64,000 nt of DNA, taken from positions 310,001 to 374,000 of the forward strand of contig JAPXFQ010001789.1 of assembly GCA_028564705.1 (NCBI GenBank), read 5' to 3'. Both the position numbers and the translations under genes were made by a program. The notes beneath the pieces were generated by a model that worked only from the letters and a program-made list of their open reading frames with translations, was not told the origin of the DNA and did no database searches. Source of the stretch: Apricaphanius iberus. Lineage: Eukaryota; Chordata; Actinopteri; Cyprinodontiformes; Aphaniidae. Below are positions 46,901 through 58,900 of the stretch, one piece after another. Positions within the stretch are counted from its first letter, which is position 1, and each line of letters starts with the position of its first letter.

Positions 46901-49900
46901 ATCCGGACAAGCATGTTAGCATGCAAATATCGCAAACGACACTGCCTATAAATGTCTCTATCGTCCGATATGTCAGCAGTGATATAATGTTCCTAATATT
47001 TGATTTCATCACAAACCGGTAAAATGCCATCAGATAAAAAGAAATCAGGGAAGGAACGTCTTTACTCCTGATAATCATGATGATGCTTTTTCTCACATTG
47101 TACTCGATATCAAAGTCCAGTCCATATTGAGAGCAAACCGAATCATGTAAGGCACCTTGAACTACCCTGTTGTTAAAAGTGTGCCATACAAATATAATTG
47201 CCTTCCACTGCATGCAGGGGGATTTCCTCACACTGAAGCAAACATAAAAGCCCCTTATTCAGAAAGTTTTACCAAGTTCTGATCACTTCTATTGGAGAAA
47301 TATTCCCAAATTTCAAAACTTGGACCTTCACAGCAAGTGAAACGTTCATGATTCAGTTTGTTAATCTGCACGAAGTGGATTCTGTTTGATTTCTTTGGAT
47401 TTAATATGAACTAAAATGAATGAAAATTAACTGTTGAATGTTATCATTTAAAAATTTGGCCGAAAATGTTTTATTATGACCAGTTTTTTTTTTTTTGACC
47501 CAGTCAGTCAAAATGACCGACAACAAAATGTTTAAGTATGACCTCTGCTGTAGATGTAGTGATTTCTAATATTTCCTCAACTCAATCACAAAAAGATTTG
47601 CAAATAATTAAGACCATAACATGCAATTTTCTGAGATGTGTTGAGAGAATATTGAGCCGTGAAATAAAATAAATCGGATACATTTCTGTGACTGAACAGC
47701 CCCCATCAGAGGTGCTAAAAATCTCAGAAAATCTTGATTTCAAAAGAGAAATACAAAGTTCAACATCATCTGTTGAAGCTCTGTGAGAAATCTGAATTTG
47801 AACAAACAATTCTTCATCTATAATAGATAGGATGAAGTAGATGTCAAGCTCTTTATTAAGATCTACTCTTTGCGATCATTAGAAGCCGTTAAAGCTGAAC
47901 TGCTTCCCTCCGGCTTGTAATTAAAGCTACACCTCGACAGGAATCACAAGGCTGACACTGAATAACCCCTCCTGAACCTGTCAGCGTTTCATCACTTCCT
48001 CCCACCGGGCTGTTCATGACGTCGGCTAACGCAGAGAAAAACAGTTTGGACTCACCAGGCGGATGGGAGATGAATCATTTCGCCACGAACAAAGCCTCAG
48101 ATTTAATTATCTGGTTCATTCAAATTTTAGAGGATTAAAACTAGCTTTTATTACTGCTGCCCTCATCAGTTTCAGGTGATGATATCCCAAAACACACTGA
48201 AATGTAATAAATCCTTCACTAAAGACATTATTTCATTAAACTTTGCACACTGAAAGTAGCCCGACTGAACCCCAGATGAAACCATCCGAGTTTCTCTGCG
48301 TCACTTGATCAACGCTGCTTAGAAGAAGTCTGTTAGCAGTTTTTCTTTGAGTGTCACAGCCGGTGACTCACTGCATCGTTTCCATTTGGTAAGTGGAACT
48401 GAACCACAGCCGTGTTCCAGACTTCAGGATTAACAAACTCACAGCTTTGGGCCCCGCCCAACATGATGCCCGCCAAAGAAGAAACGTCTCCTCTGCCTCC
48501 ACTTTGATGTTTCCAGCCTTTCCACCTGTTCATCCTGAATTAATTGGACTTTGTTCATGTAACATTTGGCTAAATGGACAAACTAACTGCTGTTTACAGT
48601 AAATCGAACAGGAAAATATATTTTTAGCTTGTAGTAGGTATCTTTAGAAGCTAGTTGGTGATGTTCGATAGCTAATGCAATTCTTTGTATATTTTCCATT
48701 TTGCGATGGTCACAGAAAGCATCTTTTATCTTTTTTGAACTGACAGTAGCCCTTGGTAGCATTCCTGAAGATCTCGGCCCACCACTCAGGTCCAAAAGCC
48801 TCCAGATCGTTGATCTCCTTGGGTTTTTGTGCTGCTGCCACTTCATTCCACAGCGATTTTACGAGCTCAAGTCAATGACGGTAACTCTTGGACCTTCTGA
48901 GACCAATCCTTCGTGGACTTTAAGGTTTGCTTGGGGGCGTCGTCCTGAACAAAAGCTCAATGACGTCCAAACTTTGCATTTTCTGTCCCGATACTCATAC
49001 ATTTATCTTACCTGTGACAAACTGCAGGGTAAAGCCAGAGCATCACCATGCTTCTCAACATCTATGGTTCTTTCTTCCCCCTGCAGACACAGTACTGATT
49101 CATCGCTCCAAAGACCAGAACCCCAGAATCAGCTCATTTCTAAAACTTTAGTAGGTATTAGTTGACCTTTCTTGTGCTTTACGGTCAGTAGTTGTGTTAA
49201 TCCTTTGCATCCACTATGAGCCTCATTGGCTGCAGCACATTTTTATTCAGTCGAGGGTTTCTGACCACCCACCACCACCTCAGGGTGTAGCAACTGTTCT
49301 GAATACTTTAAACTGGTGACCTCTGCTTCCAACTGGATCTCTGGGGACATTTAGGGCCTTTGTGATGTTTTTGTGTTATTTTAGATTGTCGTGCAAGGTG
49401 ATGATTTCTTCCAGGCGTTTGGGATGTTGTATCCTAAAGCAACTATGAGAAGTTTGAACGTTTTTTGCTCGCGAGTTCCCCCTCAGGCCAAATGCCTAAC
49501 TGCAGCATGAATGGTAAGCTCGTGCATGAGGCGGACATGCCTTGTCAGAGCTCAGTCCTGAACACACAGAAATAACAGCTGAGTCAGTCCCATCCTTGAC
49601 AATTTACTGATTTGCAACCATGACTTAAACTGAGGTAAGAAATGTTACTGTTTAAGTTTAGCTGGAGTTTTGCTGGGGCTAAAAGCTGCTTTCTGCACTG
49701 CTGAATCCATCCTTCAAACACCTCCTACTGCCCGGTTGTTTATGATGGAGATCAGAGTGTGATGCCATTATGCAGGCTGCCCTGGATGCATTTCAGGTAA
49801 CTGGATCATTTTGAGACGGCTGCAGTCATTAAAAGCCTAATTTGGTTGAAATAGGATCCTTGAAACTCATGTCATTGGGTCATTTTAGGCCCAGCTGAAG

Positions 49901-52900
49901 GTGCTGCATTGACTTTTCTGTTTATTCATTACATCATCAGATAAACACCAGTGTGTTCGGTTGAAAACAAGTTCAGAACCAGCAGAACACACCTGCAGCT
50001 GCAGAAACGACCGCGTTTTCCTGCAAAGCAAACAGATGCAGGTGTTTTTCTCAGTATTTTGATGCTCTCAGCGTGTTTGATCTCGCACGAACTGCTGCCC
50101 CCCTCCTCAACAATATTTTCCACCAGGCTGTTGGGAACCTACCTGATAGTGAGTAACCGAGAGTAGTTTCCCTGAAATGAACCATTGTGGTTTCTCTGCT
50201 GACACTCAGCACTTTGGTTTTTCATCAGCAACAGACACACACACAACACTCACACAAAACGTTGAAGCAGCTTCTTCAGCGAGAGTCTAATGTCCTGCTT
50301 CAACTGCAGACTGTGAACTCACCACAGACACTGGACCGTCCAGCAGCTTTTCGTCACATTTACTGCAGTTTTTTTTAACCAGAACAAGCCTCGTTATCAC
50401 TCTGTTTTGATTCACTTCCAATTTCAGACACTTATTGCCTGCTAAACAATAAGTTAAACTTCCTTTCTAAGGAACAAAAGAATCATAGCAAAACTGTCCG
50501 TCTCCAAAAAGCCTTGTAAAGTGTTCTTACCCCCTTTTTTCATACCCTAAACCGCAATTTACTTCACTGGGATAGACCGAGACGAAGTGGTCCATAATTA
50601 TAAAGCGGAATATCTAAAGCAATTCATTGTATCTCTGGCTGCTTGTTCAGGGTGGTTCTCCTGCTGGAAGGTGAACCTCCACCCCAGTCTTTTCCAGCTT
50701 CTAACAGGTTTTCTTCCAGGATTGACCTGCTTCCCTGTTTCACAGCTTGATCCTGCCACAAACATTGTTGGTTTATTGTGTTCAGGTCTTCTTCCACATG
50801 TTAGAATACACACAGATAGAGATGGTTTAACAGATTGGATTATTTCTGGGTATCAGAGTAAAGGGTGGTGAATGCCAGAAAATGCGGAAAACCATCCTAC
50901 TTTTTTAGATAAATCTCTGAAAGTCAGGAATACTTTCTTAACACAGAGTTTAAATACTAACAGCTTCCTGTCTTGGTTGAGAATTTGTTTTAAAGAATGA
51001 AGTTGCTAAAAGTATTAATAGGAAAAAGTTTTCTGTTAACACAAAGCCACCTCTGGACCTACAGTGAGGGAAGATTTTTATTTAAAATAAATATATACCG
51101 TTGTTATTTTTCCAGTTACAGGTCAGAGGTCAAACATTGTCTGTTGTTGTGGACCAGGTTTCTCACACTGCAGCAGGGGTTTTGCTCTTCTCCTCTATAC
51201 TGATGTACTGATCTTCTCCAGATCTTGTTACTCAGCAACACAGAGTTTCAGCCCCTTACAAGGATTTTCTGTTGGGTTCAGGTCTGAAGACCAACTAGGC
51301 CACTCCACGACTTTAAAATGCTTCCTATGGAGCCACAATTAATGCCCTTACTGAGGGAAGACAGTTGTTCCCCCAAATCTGGCATAACATGGCCCCATAT
51401 AGCCTCTCATTAATATGGTGCAATCGGGGCGTTGCATGGTGTAGTGGTTTAAGACGGGCGCCCCACGTACAGAGGCCTCAGCCCTGGTGCAATCGTCCTG
51501 TCCCCTCATTAGAAAAACACCCACAATCAGTGATGCCAGTAACACGTTACTTAATAGGGCATTACTCTAAATATGACCTCTTTTTCAGTAACGACTAATC
51601 TAACACGTTACTATTTCCATACCGGTAATCAAATTAAAGTTACTTGTCCAAGTCCCTGTGCGTTACTATTTTTGTAATTTTCTTAAGCAAAAACATATAT
51701 TTTGTACGAGGGGAAAATGGTGGAAAAAGCATTAGATTAGGAAAACAAGCAAAATTAGCGGTAAATATGGTCGTACATACCATCTACGACACTGCTGCCG
51801 TCTTTTTCTCTCGTGAAAAGCAAGTATATTTCTGGCCTTTCTATTAAAATTCACTTCCAAAACAAAGTGAGTATTGGCAAAACTGGTTAGTGTTTTTATG
51901 TTGAGGCAGTGGGAAGCATTACTGGCAGCTGCTGAAAGTAACTGACAAAGTAACTTGTAATCTAACTTAGTTGCTTTTAAAATAATCAGTAACTAAGTTA
52001 CATTTGGAAGGAGTAATCACTCAGTAGTCTGATTACTATTTAAAAGTAAGCGTGGCAGCACTACCCACAAAAAATGATACCTCCACCACTGTGCTTCACT
52101 GTGTGTATGGTGTTCTTGGGATGCAACTCCGCATTCTTCCCCCTCTAAACATGGCAAGCAGTGTTAATACCAAAGAGTTCTATTTTGGTCTCATCTGACC
52201 ACATGACATTATCCCAATGTTTCTCTGGATTATACAGATGGTCTCTGAAAAACTTTAGATGGACTTGGACATGTGCTGGGTTAAGAAGGAGGACCTTTCG
52301 AGCGCTGCAGGATATTAATCCAATTTTCCAGACTTTGTTTTACTTTTGAGCCCAAAAGCAACTTCCGGACATTGTCCAAAAAACCTTTACCGGTAATTCT
52401 GCGGCTGAAGACCTAGTAACAAGAGCGGACGTTTCACACTAGGGTCTTAGCTTTAATATCAAGTAATGTTCCGGAAAAGCTGGATGGGTGTGGGGCGGGG
52501 GGTTGCAGTGAAAGCTGTGAGTGCATACACTGATAACATGTATACATATACAGTGGTCCCGCGTTTATTGCAGGGTTCTGAATAATCCTGTAAGAGATAC
52601 CCATAATAATAATTACCTTGGCGGTGTAAGGTTCTAAAAATAACCTGCAACAGGCGAAATCCACGAAGTACTCATCTTTATTTTTTACAATTATGTACAT
52701 TTTAACGCTGTGCAACCCCTTGCCACACACTCTCAACACTATTCTCAGACATACATTAACATTTACTCATTAATTTAAATATTTTCAAACAGGGGTGTGT
52801 CCAGCCTTTAAGGAGTACCTGGGCTTAGCCCAAACAAGAAATTATATGTTTTTTAAAAAGTGTTACAATTTGGGATGCACCAATACCGATACTGGTATTG

Positions 52901-55900
52901 GGTATCAGCCCAGCACCGTTCTAATGGTGTGTGTCAAAGTTAACCGATACAATAAACAGATATTTAAAATGTGGAAACTCTGCAAATATTTTATTTAAAA
53001 AATCTTTTTATTTGAAACTTTAGTTTTGTGGTCATTTTATTATTTTATTATTATCTAATTCAACATCATTTGTTGTAGCAACCAGAGAACAAAATAAAAC
53101 CTCTCTTATTAACTATCTATAACACAATGTTAGAATATTTCATTGTTATCAGTTAAAATGCCTATTGATGATACTGGTGCTTCTGCTGGAGCTGCAGCTA
53201 TAACTCCTCTCTTTAAGTCATCTCTCCTACCCTCTAAAAAAATCAGGACATCAGAATTAAGAGTGCAAAGTATGACTTTTATAAACTAATGATACCAAAC
53301 AGAAACTGAATATCCTTATGTAAACAACTGGGCTACATCAATTCATGATGCATCAACAGTGTTACAAAAATGTTTACTCTGTTAGCGATCTCTAAAAAAA
53401 ACATAACTGATCAAATTCCATGTTTGATTGGAACGCTGCTGCTGCTGGCTCTGTCTGGAGCTCATCTTTGCTTTCTTCTACATTATTATTTAATGAAAAC
53501 TAAGTGTGCAAGAAACATACAGAAAAAATACCACACCTATAGTAATACAATAATTGAATAATACAAATAAGGGGACAATAGAACCAAATCAAAAAGTTCG
53601 AGAACAAGAGAAGCATTCAGCCTTCTTGTCAAAAGAAGCAGTTGTCAAATGGAGAATTCTGGTTGCAGGGAGTTAAATCAATGGTCAGAGTGTCACAATC
53701 TCTATTTTGTATCGAAATCGATTGAAATTACGATACGACTTTGCACATCGACATCCAAAAGAGGATCGCGATCACCTCCTGTTTACCGTGCATCCCACAC
53801 GGATTCCGTAGCAACAGTTAGCAGGCGACCGTCTTATTTACTCAGATTTTCTCATCACAAAGAACCACACGTTGCATTTTCCCTTAACAAGTGACTCTCA
53901 CTAGTTCTCATACAACTCACAACAACACCTCGTAACATATTAACTTCCTGTATCACATCCCCCAAATGTCTACATAGCACATTAGCTAACGCTAGCAAGT
54001 AGCTATTGGCTAAGCTAAAGCTCGACCACGGCCAGGATGGGTGAAGGTGAAGCAGCGGGAGCAGAACTAAAGCCGCTCCTTCTATTCTTAAATCACCAGT
54101 GAGGAAATTTTAAGTTCCCGTCGACTTAAGTCCACATTTTCATTGTAAACAACAGGACCGCTGTTAGCTGCATTTGTCTCAGTCCTATAGCTGCATTCAC
54201 ACCGACATTTGGTCTGCGTCAGCTGCTGCAAGATTACATATAAAGTCTATGGTGGAGTACGTCAGAGGTCCGTCAAGGGCTCTGCGTTGCGTTGAGTACG
54301 TTGGCTCCGTCAACGACGCTTGCGTTTCATACGGCAACGTATTAACGCATGCGTTACAGAAGTTCAGCAAGCTGAACTTTTGACGGATCCAACACAGTTA
54401 ACGCAGTGCGGCAACCAATCAGAGCGTCTCACTGTAGTTATGTCACTATACACGTATCTTGAATGAAGCGCGGGCCCAGTGAAAACATTTTCAACAAACG
54501 CATATTTAAAAAAACATAAATAACACTTACCAAAGACAGATGGACAGGAGCTCCTAAAGAGGAACGGAGAACCTGTAATTGGTGTCCTGGTAGGAGATTT
54601 GAGCTCCATGCCCAGGAGGTCGTAAAATTAGGTGCGGGACAGACAGAAGTAGCGCTGAAAGCGGACCTCATCCATAAGCAGCTCCTGGAGCAAATGGTTC
54701 AACTCCCCAAACTCAGAACGCATCTGAATAATGGGCGCTGATGCACCTGATGTCAACGTTGTCTAGCTTTATCTAGCTAATAAAGCCAAGCCACTCTCTA
54801 GTTACGATCCACCATAGTTCAGAACGTGCAGCAACAGAGGAAGCCCCGCCCACGCGTTGTTTTTTCCTCAGAAGCAGGCTATGGAAGCCAAAAAGTACAT
54901 ACGTCAAACTTCATCCGTTGGATGCGTTGCTCGACGTATCCAACGGATGCGGTCTGAATGCAGCTTATAAGCTTTGTGGAATACTGTCAGTTGTTTTGCA
55001 GTAACTACAAAGAGTCACTAGATGGCAGCCACCCTCTGTTTCTAATTTATTTAAACAAGACTGCTACAGTTTTATTGTAAATCAACTATTTCAATTTTAC
55101 CATCAATGCCTAATGTGATACATTACACAAGAATAATAAAAATTCCATTAATTTTGTCTTTTAAAATAAGATTTACTGGACAAAATTGAATGCAGAAAAC
55201 CAATAATCGTAGACTTGTCTAAAAATTACTTAGGGCTCTGTACTGTAAAATACTTATAAAAGTAAAATAAATAAATAAATCGAGAATCAAATTATGACCC
55301 TAAAATCAAATTGAGGATTTGGAAATCGGGACACCCCCTATATATATATGTTTTATCCAGCCACGCTTCAAATAAATTGACATTTACCCATAACCTCAGT
55401 ATGAAGTGGATAGCTAGATAACGTAAAACAAATGAAAATTTTTTTTTTTTTTTAGAGAAGTGGTGTCCAAAATCAACAGATCGCCGTTTATTCTGATGTT
55501 TGATTAGAGTCTCGATGAGACTATGAAAAACAAACAGTTGGATGTGCATTGATAAACTCAACTATTGTGCATATATACGACGGAGTATCAGGGCCATTGT
55601 AAACAAAATACAACTATTTTTGAGTAAATTTCCACCCAAAAAACCCAGAAAATCTATTATTAAAGCCACATATTTTCCAAAAAGAGCTAAAGTCAAAAAG
55701 TAGCAAAATTAAGAGTAAAAACTCAGAATTTCACAAATTAATTGCACATATTTTTCAGGAAAAAAATTTGAAAATTCAAGTCACTAAAGTCGTAAGACTA
55801 CAAGTTAAAAGACAAAAATGTTTGGATTAATTTCAGATGTTTTCTTGGGGAAAAAAAGCGTAATTCTGTCATATAAAAAATTTGTGACAGAACATTTGTG

Positions 55901-58900
55901 AGAAAAAACAAAAAACTTTCCATATCTAAACTAAGATATTTTCTGACAATGTAAAGTCGGAAAATTGTAAAGAAAAAAAAATTACCAATTAGTTACTTCC
56001 ATGGGCGCAGATGGGGTGGTGGACGGGGGAGTGGGGGGTCTTTCCCCCCAGATTCAGATCGACCCTTATCTGTCACCCCCACTTAGGCAAAAAAGAAACA
56101 AAAAAACAGACGTTAAACGATTGAAGCTCCTTTTTCCGGCATTAAACGCAGCCCCGACACCAACTCCAAAGGCTCCAGTGAGAGGAAAAGGAGCCCACAA
56201 CCAAGAGGAGAAGCCCAGAAACGTATGCCTGGTTCACGCCGGCCACAGGAAAATCAAATGCTCTATCCAATGCTCCACCTGTTCAAACTAGATGGGTATT
56301 TCTCTGTCGACAAGCGCTTCTGCTCAGCTGTTTTTTATTAAGAGCAATTTTTATCATAAGTTCAAAGATTTTGGTTTTCTTTGCCTTATAGGGCTGGGAA
56401 ATTGTTATTAAATTTTTTATAGAAATGGTGTTAAAAAGGTCTAAAAAAGACTCGAATTTAACTTGTAGAAACTTGTAGGAACCCTGTTCTGTTCTGAATT
56501 TATGAAGATGTTATATTATCACGTATGTTAGTAATGTTTTAACTAATGATCAAATAAAATGAATATCTTTAATTAGTTAGAATTATTTATGCATTTTATG
56601 TATCTGTTTATAACAAACTTTGACCTCCATGTTCGGTCTGTCAATCAGTTTAGGCCCCGCCCCCTATTAATTACAGCCCTGCTTTTATTTTCATGCACCC
56701 CAAGATCATCACTGGCCCCCATTTAGCCCCCTTTAAAGACTTTCTGGATACGCCCCTGCTCAGCAGTCTTAATGAAATATTTTTTTAGCTTAAAAAAACA
56801 TTATTAAGTGTCTTTTTTTCCGAGTGAGGAACGAAGTTATTGGTGGTGCCGTCTTTTTTCTTCTGGACAAGAAGATTCTTAGGATATGACTTGATAAATT
56901 TGGCAAGTGCAGGAGACACGACATGAACGAGATTAACAATTGCTTCCAATCAATCAAGACACAGAACACAATGCGTGTTAGTACGCTGTAAAGAAAGCAT
57001 TTAAAATTGTGTTAAAAAATTTTGCGAAAAAGCGAGGGACATCTGTACATCAAAGCCTGCTTCACACTCCTTTCGTTTTGCTTCCTGTTTTCGTTCAGCT
57101 TCATCTTTTAAGCTGACGTGTGCAGAGGATTTCTGTCTCGTCAGCCCTCATGCCAAAAATTCTTTTGTTGGGGAAATTACATGTACTTTACGTCCCCCCC
57201 ACCCAGAGGATTCATCAGAATCCTCCAGTACATTTCCTACTGTCTGAAAGCAGCCGAAAGGCTGGTAAGGTTTTGGTAAAAAGTGGTGTATTTGAAAAGA
57301 CAACTCTGGCTAAAGAGCGGATGGAATAGTCCATAAATTTTCCAAAACTTCTCTGAAAACGCCACAGTGTATTACTACTAGTAAGCTTTGTTACTGTGAT
57401 CCCAGCTCTCTTCTGGCTGTTTCCTCATCATTTTCCAGATCATGTGTACGCCACGAGATGAGCTCTTGCATGGAGCACCAGGTCAAGAGAGATTGCTCCA
57501 TTCCGTTTTCTAATAATTGCTCCAACAGTTGATCTCTTCTCACCGAGCTGCTTGCCTATTGCTGATTAGCTCATCCCAGTCTTGTGCAGGTGTACAATTT
57601 TGTCCCTGATGTCATTAATCAATTCTCTGGTCTTGGCAAGAGTGGAGGTTGGAGTCTACTTGAACGTGTGGACAGCTGTCTTTTACACAGATAAGTTCAA
57701 ACAGGTACCATTAATACAGGTAACGAGTGAAGGACAGAACAGCTTTTTTAATGAGTAGTAACGGATCTGGGAGGAAAATAATTATTGCTTGTTTATAATA
57801 CTCATAATTAATAATTATACTAATAAATAAACTGTTTAAAAATCATACAGTGTGATTTCCTGGATTTTTTATATTCTCTCTCACAGTTGAAGTGTACCTA
57901 TGATGAAAATTATAGAACTCGTCTTTTTAAGGCGTAATCGGTGACTGCCAAACACTTTTTTTGCACCGCTGTATTATATGCAATAAAACACTAATCAATC
58001 ATTTTACTATCATACAAAGTGATTCAGTGGATTTTTTCTGTGAATGAAAGTTACAGAACTGAATTTCTGATTAATTGACTTTGTATCAAATACTTATTTC
58101 CCCCACAGTAACAGTCATGAGCTCCCTTTAGCGATCTGGATCAAACAAAATGGCGACATGATGCCTCGCTCACCACCCACACAAGCAGTGACCGACCTCT
58201 GATTGCTTTTCAGGGACGCGTTATCAGTCATCAGCGCTTCTAAAAAAGCTCTACAGAGATGTAGAAGTGACTCTGCAGTAATTAAACTCTGACCTGCTCA
58301 GCGATGTCATCAGTGGCTCCGCCTCCTTCTGGGTTCCTGCAGAGAGGAGAACGAAAGCTGGACTGATACTCTGTCAACATCCTGTCGGACACACATGAGC
58401 AGTAATTATTTTATCACAAGCTATGAATAAATGGCAAAAGAGAATTTACATTGAAGGTGTGGGATTAAATAAGTGTCTGTTTCTTCCCACAACTTGAGTG
58501 TATTGCCTGATGTGATCAGTTAATTTTATTAATTTATTTTTATAATCTTTTTTGGTGCAATTAGTTTTATTTTTGTGTATTGTTTCATGATTAAAATCAG
58601 GAGACAAAAAAAATGATTTCATGAACCTGTCAAAGACATACGAACACACCTGCGTCTTCTCTGCACCTGAGCAGGACGGGCCGTGGTCCTGGGGGGCGAC
58701 TGTAACCCGATGTCGCTCTGAGGGGTTTCCACTTTGGGAGCAAGCTGATTCTGTGGCTCCAAACTCTTCCTTCTGTGGATCTGCAGTAGAAAAAAAAGGA
58801 CAATTAGGATGTTAAAAGGTCAATGAGAACCTCATCCCTCAAGCTGTTAGGCAGTGGTGGAGGGCTGATGATCCAGGCCGGTTCTGACTCAAATCTGAGG

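Larger units (their letters stand above)
51220..52340 (-). pseudogene. Tc1-like transposase relic interrupted by a SINE and a hAT element
   Basis: From 52340 down to 52064, the minus-strand codons recall [20 protein letters not shown], then a [20 protein letters not shown] block. From 51420 down to 51240 they give [20 protein letters not shown] and LKLCV. These are the first-aspartate, glycine-rich and final-glutamate regions in the right order. Frameshifts and stops are frequent. Two later insertions (51427-51485 and 51528-52063) sit between the halves. Confidence 0.7.
46267..58293 (-). other. mdm1: 12-kb mdm1 intron, mobile-element rich
   Basis: This intron separates the TEYQSSF exon from the VKELR exon. 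It holds an L2 tail, at least three Tc1-like relics, a short SINE, three hAT-type elements and an inverted-repeat element. The parts not covered by these (roughly 47220-48680, 49570-50530, 55350-57390) show no exon, RNA gene or paired terminal repeat that I can support. Confidence 0.75.
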
